The notes beneath the pieces are model-generated. The model saw nothing but the letters and a program-made list of their open reading frames with translations, was not told where the DNA came from and searched no databases. The translations under genes were made by a program, and so were the position numbers. Below, piece after piece: positions 53,299 through 61,730 of a stretch of DNA of 64,000 bases (its first letter is position 1; every line of letters starts with the position of its first letter). This stretch comes from M3007 sp046329435 (lineage in GTDB: Bacteria > Bacteroidota > Bacteroidia > Chitinophagales > Saprospiraceae), in assembly GCA_046329435.1 (NCBI GenBank), contig JAXLUR010000004.1, forward strand, positions 186,001 through 250,000, given 5' to 3'.

Positions 53299-54342
53299 CT
53301 ATTTTGCTACTGCCGTTTCGGGCGCCATTTCTTTGGCTTTGACCTGACCGGGCAGGAAAACTTCCAGTTCGCCTATGGGTGTCCCGTCGGCCCAGTAGCC
53401 CAGGTGGCGTTGCGCTGCGGTGTTGCCAAAAGCGTAGTCCAGATGGCGCCCCGTCCGGGAGCCGTCCATGATGGCGTCGGCAAATTTCCAGTAACAGTTA
53501 AAATCGACTTCGTTGAGGCGGGAGGTCATCAGCACGCGGCGGGCGGTGTAGTTTCGGACACCCGTGTCGAAATCGAGGTCGTAACTGTATGGCTCGTTGT
53601 GCGAAGCCGAAATATGGCGGCGCCCGTTGCTGTCGCGCCGCTGGAGCACCAGGTTGCGCATGGGTGTGTTAACGGCGGTGGCAAACACCAGCGCGCCGAA
53701 TTCATGCCCTACCACATAGTCGTCTTCACCTACCACCACCACGAGTTGCAGGTCGGCAGGAAGGCCGTCGTAGCGCGGCAAACGGGCTCCTTTGAGCGGG
53801 CCTGAGCCGGGCTCTGCCAAGAGCATGGAGGCCGGCTTCGGGATACCGAGCGTTGGCCAGTTGACCCCCAGGTTGGCAGCGATCACGCCGCCGTAAGAGT
53901 GTCCGATGTAAGCGACATGCTCCGTTCGCGGATGCACACGCCCTTCTTTGGCCAGCTCGGCCAGCGCATCGCGGATACCTTTGGCTGCATTGGCCGGAAA
54001 CTGGTCGGCGCCAGGCATCAGGATGTTTTTCTGGTATCGCGGGTAAATGACGATGTTGCCCCTCGCCACGAGGTGTTTGATCCATTTGCCGTACGCCATG
54101 GGGTTATATGCGCCATAGCCATGCAGAAAAACGACCACTTCGGCGGAGTCGGGTTTGGGGTCGGCGGGTTCGAACAGCCAGTACCCGTCGGCGCGCTGGG
54201 CGTGGTCGAAAAAAGCGACAGCCCGGTGTTTGTACTCGGCGCCGCCGGGGCCTTTTTCGGGCTGGCCAGGATAGGGAGTTCCTTGTGCAGCAGCAAAAAT
54301 TCCTTTAAACAACAGTAAGGACATGAATAAAAAAGTACGCAT
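53299..54342 (-). CDS. Secreted alpha/beta hydrolase
   Basis: A 347-residue exported serine hydrolase. The signal peptide is residues 1-19 (ending AAAQ). The domain has the oxyanion motif VVFLHGYGAYNP, the nucleophile in GHSYGG and an acid in VGEDDYVVG. A conserved His is present near YWADG or in the HNEPYSY segment. It resembles chlorophyllase-type or plasma-phospholipase-like periplasmic hydrolases; the substrate is unknown. It is transcribed alone. Confidence 0.82.
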   Translation of the reverse strand: MRTFLFMSLLLFKGIFAAAQGTPYPGQPEKGPGGAEYKHRAVAFFDHAQRADGYWLFEPADPKPDSAEVVVFLHGYGAYNPMAYGKWIKHLVARGNIVIYPRYQKNILMPGADQFPANAAKGIRDALAELAKEGRVHPRTEHVAYIGHSYGGVIAANLGVNWPTLGIPKPASMLLAEPGSGPLKGARLPRYDGLPADLQLVVVVGEDDYVVGHEFGALVFATAVNTPMRNLVLQRRDSNGRRHISASHNEPYSYDLDFDTGVRNYTARRVLMTSRLNEVDFNCYWKFADAIMDGSRTGRHLDYAFGNTAAQRHLGYWADGTPIGELEVFLPGQVKAKEMAPETAVAK

Positions 54343-54603
54343 CGGGATATTTCAGATGGACGCCGGAAGCCTGTCAAGGTTTCGATCGCGGGGCTTCGAC
54401 AGGGCAATTTTATTTTTCTATGCGTTAAATCCTGCATCGAACAGGCTTTATTCGACTGCAAAACTTGCCTTGATGAAAACAAAATTTTCCTCGCCTCGCC
54501 CCGGCATGGAAATCCGGACACGCTCTACAACGCGGGAACAGGATGTTTCGTTTAGACACACCCCGGCTCTTATGGACGAATGAATCGGGATTAACCTTTA
54601 ATT

Positions 54604-55350
54604 TTGAAAAAAAATTTTGTGAACAGACTGCTCCCGTTTGCCCTGCTCCCGTTTCTGGCCCTGGCGTGCCGCCAGAACAACACCGTGCAGCAAGAACCCT
54701 CTCCTGCCCCGCCTGCCCGGTTTACGCAGGCAGCCGCACCGGCCGCCCCCGACTCCACACGCCCGGTGCGCAAGGCAACCCAGGCGGCGCCGGACACTCC
54801 CGCCCGGCACGGTTTTTCAGATGTTGCTGCCCTCGACCCCGGCATACGGTTCGATATCCGGTACGCCACGACCAACAATTTTACCAAGGCAAAAATCTAT
54901 GATTGTCCGCGTTGCCTCCTGCGGCCCGAAGCGGCCGAAGCCCTCGTTGGCGCCCATAAAGCATTGCAAAAGAAAAATATGGGGCTAAAAATGTTCGATT
55001 GTTACCGCCCGCGCCCCTATCAGCAGCGGCTCTGGGACAAAGTGCCCAACCCCGACTACGTCACGCCACCTGCAAAGGGGTCCATGCATTCGCGCGGCGC
55101 GGCAGTCGATCTGACCATCGTCGATGCGCAGGACCGCGAGCTCGACATGGGCACGCCCTACGATTTTTTCGGGAAGGAAGCCCACTACGACTACACCCAG
55201 TTGCCGGCCGCGGTGCTCGCCAACCGGCGTTTGCTGCGCGAAACCATGGAAGCGGCCGGATTCAAAGGCATCCGGACCGAATGGTGGCACTTTTCCTATC
55301 AGGGGAAAAACTATGAGCTGTCGGACTATGTCTGGCCCTGCCCGGAGTAG
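54604..55350 (+). CDS. D-alanyl-D-alanine dipeptidase (VanX/DdpX-type) lipoprotein
   Basis: A 248-residue zinc peptidase of family M15D. The signal peptide ends with a lipobox LALAC (Cys22), so it is an envelope lipoprotein. Zinc-site motifs are SMHSRGAAVDL (SxHxxGxAxD) and EWWHF, with the family RPYQQ segment as CYRPRPYQQ. It likely hydrolyses D-Ala-D-Ala or muropeptide-derived dipeptides. The start is TTG 54604, keeping the basic MKKNF leader; GTG 54619 is possible because a TAnnTTTG-like site (54599-54606) overlaps the TTG. No vanRS or vanHA lies near, so glycopeptide resistance is not implied. Confidence 0.88.
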   Translation: MKKNFVNRLLPFALLPFLALACRQNNTVQQEPSPAPPARFTQAAAPAAPDSTRPVRKATQAAPDTPARHGFSDVAALDPGIRFDIRYATTNNFTKAKIYDCPRCLLRPEAAEALVGAHKALQKKNMGLKMFDCYRPRPYQQRLWDKVPNPDYVTPPAKGSMHSRGAAVDLTIVDAQDRELDMGTPYDFFGKEAHYDYTQLPAAVLANRRLLRETMEAAGFKGIRTEWWHFSYQGKNYELSDYVWPCPE

Positions 55351-55353
55351 GCT

Positions 55354-56166
55354 TTACCAGCCCTCGGCTGTCACGGCCAGCTGCTCGAGCGCGTGGTCGA
55401 GGAAATTCGGGATGATGGTCTCGAACGTGCGCTGAATCTTTTGCGGGTTGGCCAGGTCGCGGATCATTCGGTCGTAACGCGCCTCGCCGTGTTCTTCGAC
55501 GATGGCGATCCGGCGCTCTTCCTCCATAAAATAATTGAGCAGACCGGCCGGGTCGGCTTCCGGGTGAAACTGCGTGCCGATCATTTCGGGGCTGAACCGC
55601 ACCGCCATGACGGCGCGTTCGAAATGCACGTGCGGGCGCAATTTTTCCATACAGAGGATATGCGCGCCCATGTCGCGGAAACGGTCGTGATCGGGGTTGG
55701 TCACCTGAAAACGCCTGAAATCGGCGATATAAAAAGGATCGGGCAGGTTTTCGAAATAAGGCTCTTCCTTGCCCCAGTGGGTCCTGTGAACCGGAAAGGT
55801 ACCAAACGACATTTTGTAGCGCTGCGACACCTCTCCCAGTCTGAAATGGTGGCAGGCCATCTGGAACGAATGACAGATGAAGAACACGTATTTTTTAGGC
55901 TCTTCGCCCCTGCGATTCCATTGCCATAGCGCCTCGATCAAATCATAAAACGGCTCGCACCAGGGCTTGCCTTCCTCCAGGGGGTCGCCGGGGCCGCCTG
56001 AAAACAGGTAAATATCGTACGACAGATCGGGTACTTCATTGCGGACGCGCACGTCGAAATGGTCGAAGCGCAACTCCTGCTCATAACGGGCGAGCATGGA
56101 GCGCAACATTGGGATGCCTCGGTTGGTTTCACCGTTGTACATGTCGAGAAGAGCGGCGCGGAGCAT
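55354..56166 (-). CDS. Class I glutamine amidotransferase-like protein
   Basis: A 270-residue protein with a GMP-synthase-like GATase fold: YLFSGGPGDP (oxyanion-hole loop), ICHSFQMACHHF with the nucleophile Cys, and GTQFHPEAD with His and Glu. The catalytic triad is therefore complete, but there is no synthetase domain or partner next to it. The start at 56166 (MLRAALLDMYNGETNRG) is chosen since 31 upstream codons do not match. Its stop codon is 3 bp from the end of the convergent dipeptidase gene. Confidence 0.85.
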   Translation of the reverse strand: MLRAALLDMYNGETNRGIPMLRSMLARYEQELRFDHFDVRVRNEVPDLSYDIYLFSGGPGDPLEEGKPWCEPFYDLIEALWQWNRRGEEPKKYVFFICHSFQMACHHFRLGEVSQRYKMSFGTFPVHRTHWGKEEPYFENLPDPFYIADFRRFQVTNPDHDRFRDMGAHILCMEKLRPHVHFERAVMAVRFSPEMIGTQFHPEADPAGLLNYFMEEERRIAIVEEHGEARYDRMIRDLANPQKIQRTFETIIPNFLDHALEQLAVTAEGW

Positions 56167-56437
56167 ATGCAAAGTCAGAATCGGGTTGAACGAATGAATA
56201 AACCAACCGGGAAAACCGTGCCATGCCGTGGAGTAAAACGACTGGCAAACGGATTTCAAAACAGTTGGAAGCAGGGGACGACAATCGGTGCGGGCAGATG
56301 CAAAGTTGGCTTTTCGACGTCGAATTCAGCTGTCGTCACCTCCTTTTTTCGGCAAATGATTTTTTTGGTCAAACGCGGCCGAAGGCGTAGGTTTGTCCTG
56401 AGTTTTAAATTAACCATTGATTTTCAATATATTACCA

Positions 56438-56941
56438 ATGAAAATTATTAATTCCAACGTCATTGACGCCGTTATAGAAGAACTCGAAAACCTCTCCGAC
56501 GAGCAGTACGAGGAGCGGATGGAAGCCTTCGCATCGGCCCAGCCTGTTCTGGTGGCTTATTTGTTCGACGACGAAAATTTCCATCTGCTGACCGACGACG
56601 AAAAAGGCTTTCTGCAGTACCTGGCCCTGATCGCCTGGTCGGCTGTGGTCAAAACAGCCGGCGACGTGGCCGCCGTAAGCGAAGAGGCCATTGGCGAAGC
56701 CGAGGAAAAAAACTACGCGGTACTCGAACAAAGCACTGCCAAAAAGTTTCGCGACCGGCTCGACCCGTTTTTCGACAACTACCCGCAGGAAGACCTGCTG
56801 GCTTTTGCCGAAGAAGCCGTGCTCGAAGACGAAGACGATCCCGACACGCTCGTCAGCAAGGAGGGGCGCGAACCGATTTTTATCGCCATGAAAACGATCA
56901 TCGACGTGCTCACGGCCTGAACATCGCCGTTTTCCCCATCC
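56438..56941 (+). CDS. Hypothetical acidic protein, 160 aa
   Basis: The gene reads from ATG 56438 to the stop at 56918-56920. I do not recognise a family. It is acidic and helical, without signal peptide or membrane span, with one hydrophobic helix pair (LQYLALIAWSAVVKTAGDVAA). Similar small proteins appear in Bacteroidota genomes near translation genes, but I cannot support a function. An ATG at 56417 would add seven residues. A strong hairpin follows the stop codon. Confidence 0.6.
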
Positions 56942-56976
56942 CGCGCCCCGGGTCGGCTCAGGCTGCCCGGGGCGCG
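56942..56976 (+). terminator. GC-rich hairpin after the hypothetical acidic protein gene
   Basis: A perfect 11-bp stem, CGCGCCCCGGG (56942-56952) with CCCGGGGCGCG (56966-56976), is followed by TTGTTTG. Confidence 0.75.
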
Positions 56977-57194
56977 TTGTTTGTGCCCTGCGCTATTTTT
57001 CTGATTATCAGCTTTTTACAAAAGCCCGCAGCGTCGGCAGACGAAACCTTCAAATTTGCCCGCTTTTTTCACAAACAACTGATTATCAATAGCATTTTGA
57101 CTTTCCCGGGAATTTATTTTTCAAACTCTGGTCAAAATTTTCACTGATTATCAATTGATTATGACAAATGACTGTGAAAATCTTTCGCGATTCC

Positions 57195-57225
57195 TTGTCT
57201 GCCGCGAAAACGCGTCGTACCTTTG
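57195..57225 (+). promoter_or_regulatory. Promoter of the rplM-rpsI-rpsB-tsf operon
   Basis: TTG (57195-57197), 20 bp, then TACCTTTG (57218-57225) is a full match to the Bacteroidota promoter. Transcription would begin near 57232, giving a leader of about 65 nt. Confidence 0.65.
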
Positions 57226-57240
57226 CGTCCGCTTTTGAAA

Positions 57241-57267
57241 AAGCCCCTCTTTGAGGGGTTCATTTTT
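57241..57267 (+). ncRNA. Leader hairpin with T-run upstream of rplM
   Basis: The stem CCCCTC (57244-57249) with GAGGGG (57253-57258), extended by weaker pairs, is followed by CATTTTTT. It looks like a terminator placed between the promoter and the rplM start, as expected for an attenuator or r-protein leader. Confidence 0.45.
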
Positions 57268-57297
57268 TACCAATTTCAACACACAACCGACGCGACA

Positions 57298-57750
57298 ATG
57301 AATACGCTGAGTTACCGGACCAAATCGGTCAGCAGCCTGGAGATGCAGGGCAATCGCAAGTGGTACGTCATCGACGCCGAAAACAAGGTAGTCGGCCGTC
57401 TTTGCACGCAAATCGCCGCCATTCTGATGGGCAAAAACAAGCCTTCGTTCACGCCCCACGACGACACGGGCGATTACGTGATCGTGATCAACGCCGACAA
57501 GGTGCGTTTCACCGGCAAAAAAATGGCCCAGAAAGAATACAAAAACTATTCGCTGCACCCCGGCGGTCTGAAACTGACCACGGCTGCAGAAATGCTGGAA
57601 AAACACCCCATCCGCATTATCGAGCGCGGTGTAAAGGGGATGTTGCCCAAGACGAAACTCGGCCGCCAGATGTACAAGAAACTGTTCGTGTACGACGGCC
57701 CCGACCATCCGCATGCCGCTCAAAAACCCGAAACTTTGAATGACAAGTGA
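57298..57750 (+). CDS. rplM: 50S ribosomal protein L13
   Basis: A 150-residue ribosomal protein of the large subunit. Family signatures are KWYVIDAENKVVGRL, GDYVIVINADKVRFTGKK and RIIERGVKGMLPKTKLG. The start is ATG 57298. It is the first gene of the operon rplM-rpsI-rpsB-tsf; the 96-bp gap before rpsI has no terminator. Confidence 0.98.
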   Translation: MNTLSYRTKSVSSLEMQGNRKWYVIDAENKVVGRLCTQIAAILMGKNKPSFTPHDDTGDYVIVINADKVRFTGKKMAQKEYKNYSLHPGGLKLTTAAEMLEKHPIRIIERGVKGMLPKTKLGRQMYKKLFVYDGPDHPHAAQKPETLNDK

Positions 57751-57846
57751 TGAATGATGGCGGATGAACGGCCTCGATCAGGGCTGATTCATACAGCATC
57801 GTTCTTCAGCGTCATTCCTGTTCTTAACATTCATTCTTTGTAAAAT

Positions 57847-58233
57847 ATGGAAATGATTAATGCCATCGGGCGCCGTAAAACTGCCGTCGCCCGCGTTTAC
57901 CTGATGAAAGGGGAAGGCAAAATTGTCGTCAACGGCAAAGACTACCGCGAATATTTCCCGCAAGTGCACGTACAGCACAACGTAGTCGATCCCTTTGCCG
58001 TCGTCGGTACCGAAAATATCTACGACCTCAAGATCAATGTCCGCGGTGGCGGGTTCAAAGGCCAGGCAGAAGCCATCCGCATGGGCGTCAGCCGCGCGCT
58101 GGTCAAATTGAACGAGGAGTTCAAAAAGCCGCTCAAGGACAAAAAATACCTCACGCGCGACAGCCGCGCCGTCGAGCGTAAAAAATACGGCAAGCCGAAA
58201 GCACGCAAGCGCTTCCAGTTCTCCAAACGTTAA
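57847..58233 (+). CDS. rpsI: 30S ribosomal protein S9
   Basis: A 128-residue small-subunit protein: AIGRRKTAVARVYL at the start, RGGGFKGQAEAIRMGVSRAL in the middle and the Lys/Arg-rich tail ending FSKR that reaches the P-site tRNA. It pairs with rplM, as in most bacteria. Confidence 0.98.
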   Translation: MEMINAIGRRKTAVARVYLMKGEGKIVVNGKDYREYFPQVHVQHNVVDPFAVVGTENIYDLKINVRGGGFKGQAEAIRMGVSRALVKLNEEFKKPLKDKKYLTRDSRAVERKKYGKPKARKRFQFSKR

Positions 58234-58329
58234 TGGAATCTGGACGACAGGAATTGGCCTTTTCAATTCAATTGCCTGATTTTCAGTTTCTAAGATCAAT
58301 TTTCAAATTTCAAACCCTGCTTTTGAATC

Positions 58330-59064
58330 ATGCAAAAGCCCACGTATAAAGAACTCCTCGACGCCGGCTGCCACTTCGGTCACCTGCGCAAAAAATGGAA
58401 CCCCAAGATGACGCCCTATATCTTTATGGAGCACAAAGGGGTACACATCATCGACCTCAACCGCACGGCCGAATGCCTGGAACGCTCCGCTGCCGCCATG
58501 AAAGCCATGGCAAAAAGCGGCAAAAAGATCCTCTTCGTCGCTACTAAAAAACAAGCCCGCGACATCGTTCAGAAAGCCGCTGAAAGCGTTGGCATGCCCT
58601 TCGTAACCGAACGCTGGCTCGGCGGTATGATGACCAACTTCATGACCATCCGCAAATCGGTCAAGAAGATGAACAACATCGAACGTATGCTGGCCGATAC
58701 CACGCTTACCAGCATCACCAAAAAAGAACGCCTCACGCTGAGCCGCGAACACCACAAAATGGACAAGCAACTGGGCGGTATCGCCGACCTTAACCGCTTG
58801 CCCTCCGCTGTGTTTATCGTGGACATCCACCACGAACACCTGGCACTGGCCGAAGCGCGCAAACTCAACATCAAAACCTTCGGCATGGTGGATACCAACT
58901 CCGACCCAACTCTGGTCGACTTCCCCATCCCGAGCAACGACGACGCGTCCAAAGCGATCGCTTTCATCACCAACTACCTCGCCGAAGCCATCCGTGAAGG
59001 CCTCGAAGAGCGCAAAGCCATCAAAGGCTCGGAAAAAGACGAAGCAGCTGCTGCCGAAGCCTAA
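58330..59064 (+). CDS. rpsB: 30S ribosomal protein S2
   Basis: A 244-residue protein of the small subunit with LLDAGCHFGHLRKKWNPKM, FVATKKQARDIV, RWLGGMMTNFMTI and VDTNSDPTLVDFPIPSNDDA. Its C-terminal tail is Ala/Glu-rich. It lies 96 bp after rpsI and is followed by tsf, the usual partner. Confidence 0.98.
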   Translation: MQKPTYKELLDAGCHFGHLRKKWNPKMTPYIFMEHKGVHIIDLNRTAECLERSAAAMKAMAKSGKKILFVATKKQARDIVQKAAESVGMPFVTERWLGGMMTNFMTIRKSVKKMNNIERMLADTTLTSITKKERLTLSREHHKMDKQLGGIADLNRLPSAVFIVDIHHEHLALAEARKLNIKTFGMVDTNSDPTLVDFPIPSNDDASKAIAFITNYLAEAIREGLEERKAIKGSEKDEAAAAEA

Positions 59065-59288
59065 CTTTTACCGCTTCGCCACCGGGCCATCGGAAGCCCC
59101 GGGCAAACGGCCGGAGGGCAAAAACGCAAGTTTTCATCAAAACTTCACTTTTGCCCTCCCTTCCAAACCGCTTGAAGACCCGACTTTCGCGTTTTCAAAC
59201 CCGCAGTTTGAACCCTTTATTTTTCCGACCCGTCGTGACAGCGCAAAAACTGCCCGGCGATTTCCCTAATGTCTAATTTTCATTCAAA

Positions 59289-60119
59289 ATGAGCGAAGTA
59301 AAAATTTCAACCGCCGATATTCAAAAACTGCGCGAAATGACCGGCGCAGGCATGATGGATTGTAAAAAAGCCCTCGAAGAAGCGACCGGCGACTTTGAAG
59401 GCGCTGTCGACGTGCTCCGCAAAAAAGGTATCGCCAAAGCGGCCAAACGCGAAGACCGCGAAGCCCGCGAAGGCGTCGTGATCGCCCAGGTTAATGCCGA
59501 CGGTACCCGCGGTATCATTGTGGCGCTCAACTGCGAAACCGACTTCGTAGCCCGCAACGATAACTTCATCGCTATGACCCAGAAAATGGCCGATATTGCA
59601 TTGGCCAATTTCCCCGCCACCCGCGAAGACCTGCTCGCCCTTCCGTACGAAGCAGGCGTCAGCATCGCTGAAAAAGTAGGCGAACAAAACGGCGTCATCG
59701 GCGAAAAAATCGAACTCGGCCGCTACGAACGCATCGAAGGCGCTGCCGTACTGACCTACAACCACTCCAACAACAAACGTTCGGTTCTCGTCGCCCTCAA
59801 CCAGGCCGGCCAGGACGAAGCAGGCCGCAACGTGGCTATGCAAATCGCCGCCATGAACCCCGTCTCGGTCTCCAAAGACGACGTGGATCCCAAGATCGTC
59901 GAAAAAGAGATCGAAATCGGCAAGGAACTGGCCCGCAACGAAGGCAAAGCCGAAGACATGCTCGAAAAAATCGCCCTCGGCCGTCTCAACAAATTCTTCC
60001 AGGAGAGCACCCTCCTGAGCCAGAAATACGTCAAAAACGGCGACCAAACGGTACAGCAATACCTGCAAAGCCTGAACAAAGACCTTACGGTCTCGGGCTT
60101 CAAACACGTAGCGCTCTGA
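59289..60119 (+). CDS. tsf: Elongation factor Ts
   Basis: A 276-residue nucleotide-exchange factor for EF-Tu: LREMTGAGMMDCKKALEEA at the N-terminus, then the core domain with NCETDFVARN. Codon use is strongly biased, as for highly expressed genes. The 224-bp gap after rpsB holds no gene; the operon ends at the terminator at 60151. Confidence 0.98.
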   Translation: MSEVKISTADIQKLREMTGAGMMDCKKALEEATGDFEGAVDVLRKKGIAKAAKREDREAREGVVIAQVNADGTRGIIVALNCETDFVARNDNFIAMTQKMADIALANFPATREDLLALPYEAGVSIAEKVGEQNGVIGEKIELGRYERIEGAAVLTYNHSNNKRSVLVALNQAGQDEAGRNVAMQIAAMNPVSVSKDDVDPKIVEKEIEIGKELARNEGKAEDMLEKIALGRLNKFFQESTLLSQKYVKNGDQTVQQYLQSLNKDLTVSGFKHVAL

Positions 60120-60150
60120 TACGGGCCTGTCTCCCAGTACAGCATACTGC

Positions 60151-60192
60151 AAACGCCATCCGGAAGCAACAGCATCCGGGTGGCGTTTTTTG
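60151..60192 (+). terminator. Intrinsic terminator of the ribosomal/tsf operon
   Basis: A 13-bp stem with one wobble pair, AAACGCCATCCGG (60151-60163) with CCGGGTGGCGTTT (60176-60188), is followed by a T-run. Confidence 0.9.
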
Positions 60193-60246
60193 TAACGGTT
60201 TTTCTCCCGCCAGCGTAGTATCATGTCGTTTTGTGACATTAATCAT

Positions 60247-60278
60247 TTGGCGCACTTTCGATCCCGACCTTACCTTTG
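60247..60278 (+). promoter_or_regulatory. Promoter of the metal-related module
   Basis: TTG (60247-60249), 21 bp, then TACCTTTG (60271-60278) is a good Bacteroidota promoter, 9 bp before the first gene's ATG at 60288. The mRNA leader would be very short. Confidence 0.6.
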
Positions 60279-60287
60279 CCTCCAACC

Positions 60288-60674
60288 ATGAAAAAAACCT
60301 TTGTCGTCTTTTGGTTGTGCTGCATGCTGGGCCAGGCGTTCGTACGCACGGCATGGGTGCTGCATTACCAGTGGAACAAGGCTTCCTATCTCCAGCACTG
60401 CGTCAATCAAAAACGGCCGGGGATGCACTGCGACGGCAAGTGCTACCTGAAAAAGAAAATCGCAGCGGCAGAAGACTCCGAAGATCGCAACGCACCCAAA
60501 CTGCCCGACGAGTTTCGCAGTGGCAAGGAGCTTCAACTTTTCTGGCAATCATCGGAGCAACTCTCCAGCCTGGGCTCCGATGAAGAATTTTACCCGAATC
60601 ATCGCCTGACCCGTCGGCAACAGATGTTCGCCGACCCGCATCGGCACGGGGTTTTCAGGCCCCCGGCCGTATGA
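60288..60674 (+). CDS. Small exported Cys-rich protein (GKCYLKKK family), copy 1
   Basis: A 128-residue protein with a hydrophobic N-terminus (about 1-20) and the core HCVNQKRPGMHCDGKCYLKKK. Three or four Cys are spaced C-x10-C-x3-C. The paralog at 61302-61682 is the same in layout. Similar proteins of unknown function are common in Bacteroidota, often near metal or TonB receptor genes. The Cys/His-Met pattern (MHCDGKC) suggests metal binding; this is inference. It is the first gene after the promoter at 60247. Confidence 0.7.
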   Translation: MKKTFVVFWLCCMLGQAFVRTAWVLHYQWNKASYLQHCVNQKRPGMHCDGKCYLKKKIAAAEDSEDRNAPKLPDEFRSGKELQLFWQSSEQLSSLGSDEEFYPNHRLTRRQQMFADPHRHGVFRPPAV

Positions 60675-60760
60675 GTCAATACCCGTTTGTTTAATTTATC
60701 TCCAGTGGAATGCTGCTGTCGTGCCGTGTGGCACGGGGATAGCGTGCCCTTATTGACTCA
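60672..60760 (+). ncRNA. Structured intergenic element with alternative hairpins
   Basis: A perfect 10-bp inverted repeat, TGAGTCAATA (60672-60681) with TATTGACTCA (60751-60760), closes a region that holds CGTGCC (60720-60725), GGCACG (60730-60735) and CGTGCC (60743-60748). GGCACG can pair with either CGTGCC, so two exclusive hairpins exist. It lies 27 bp before the DUF4625 gene. Confidence 0.45.
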
Positions 60761-60787
60761 TTTCTCACCATCAACGATTTCTACATC

Positions 60788-61186
60788 ATGAAAAAATATC
60801 TTTTGACGGCATTTGCCGCCCTGTTTGTTGCTGCCCTTTCTTTCACCGCCTGCAAAGACAAACAGGAAGAAGAAGATACCCAGGCGCCGGTTCTGACCAT
60901 TGAAAGCCCCACCGAAGGCGGCGTCTATACCGGCTCGGTAAACCTGCACATGCAGGTTACGGATGAAAGCCTGCACGAAATGTCGGTCAAAGTCACCCGC
61001 GACGCCGACAATTCGGTGGTATTCGAAGAAGACCCGACCGTGCACGACGAAACAGACTTCCACTTCGAACATACCCACACGTTTACAGGCCTTTCGGGCG
61101 ACACCCCGATGACGCTCACCGTGGTGGTGGAAGACCACAGCGCACACTCGACTACCAAAACGATTCACTTTACGGCCAAGCCCTGA
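60788..61186 (+). CDS. DUF4625-type lipoprotein
   Basis: A 132-residue lipoprotein: signal peptide with lipobox FTAC (Cys22), then an acidic linker and an immunoglobulin-like domain with the start DTQAPVLTIESPTEGG and two His clusters (TVHDETDFHFEHTHTF; EDHSAHS). The many His residues suggest metal binding outside the cell. It lies between the two GKCYLKKK paralogs, so the three form a unit. The function of DUF4625 is not known. Confidence 0.8.
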   Translation: MKKYLLTAFAALFVAALSFTACKDKQEEEDTQAPVLTIESPTEGGVYTGSVNLHMQVTDESLHEMSVKVTRDADNSVVFEEDPTVHDETDFHFEHTHTFTGLSGDTPMTLTVVVEDHSAHSTTKTIHFTAKP

Positions 61187-61200
61187 TACCCGACAGGTGA

Positions 61201-61231
61201 CGAACGGGAAGGCCCAAATCCTTCCCGTTCG
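61201..61231. terminator. Perfect 12-bp hairpin after the DUF4625 gene
   Basis: CGAACGGGAAGG (61201-61212) with CCTTCCCGTTCG (61220-61231). It begins 14 bp after the stop codon and is followed by CACAATTTG, so termination is plausible but without a strong T-run. Confidence 0.6.
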
Positions 61232-61286
61232 CACAATTTGTACAAGTATTTTTGCGGCTGCACGGCCCTTTGTCGGTCGCCATCCG

Positions 61287-61294
61287 TACCTTTG
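61287..61294 (+). promoter_or_regulatory. TAnnTTTG element upstream of the second GKCYLKKK gene
   Basis: TACCTTTG ends 7 bp before ATG 61302. TTG elements nearby are at unusual spacing. The same element precedes copy 1 at nearly the same distance. Confidence 0.4.
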
Positions 61295-61301
61295 TTATGC
61301 A

Positions 61302-61682
61302 ATGAAGCGGTTTTTCAGCCTTTTTATGGTATGTTGTATGCTGGGACAAGCCACTGTCCGGACAGCATGGGTACTGCATTACCAGCTGAACCGCTCCATG
61401 TACATCCGGCATTGTGAGAACAGGAACAAACCCTCGATGAAATGCGACGGCAAGTGTTACCTGAAGAAAAAAATGATGGGTACGGCGGGCAATGACTCCC
61501 GCAAAACGCCCCAGATGCCGGAATCTTTCCGCGACGGCAAAGACCTTCAGTTGTTTGCCGAACAACTGCCATCCTGGCCCGATTTCAAGGTCGAGCCCAT
61601 AGCATCGGTACAGCGCATGCCGTACCAGGGTGCTGCCCTCGACGGCGAGTCGAGGGTACTGGAAAAGCCGCCGCAGGCCTAG
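61302..61682 (+). CDS. Small exported Cys-rich protein (GKCYLKKK family), copy 2
   Basis: A 126-residue paralog of the gene at 60288. Both begin with a hydrophobic CCMLGQA-type segment followed by VRTAWVLHYQ, and share HCENRNKPSMKCDGKCYLKKK and a C-terminal GKDLQLF. The start is ATG 61302, directly after a promoter element; in-frame codons upstream cross a hairpin. Membrane insertion or export is likely. Its presence with DUF4625 and the CDVCGC protein suggests metal handling. Confidence 0.7.
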   Translation: MKRFFSLFMVCCMLGQATVRTAWVLHYQLNRSMYIRHCENRNKPSMKCDGKCYLKKKMMGTAGNDSRKTPQMPESFRDGKDLQLFAEQLPSWPDFKVEPIASVQRMPYQGAALDGESRVLEKPPQA

Positions 61683-61730
61683 CGCCCCTTCCCAAAGCCG
61701 GCATTCCTTTTTCACATTAAATTCTGACTA

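Larger units (their letters stand above)
56921..57297. other. Long intergenic region before rplM
   Basis: These 377 bp hold no gene. They contain a strong terminator (56942-56976), three copies of TGATTATCA (57002-57010, about 57080 and about 57146), the rplM promoter (57195-57225) and a leader hairpin with a T-run (57241-57267). The A+T content rises clearly in the middle. Confidence 0.7.

Noticed and set aside
54604..55350. Vancomycin-resistance locus
   Set aside because: The dipeptidase is a single lipoprotein gene with no vanH, vanA or regulatory genes nearby; such peptidases are common in cell-wall turnover.
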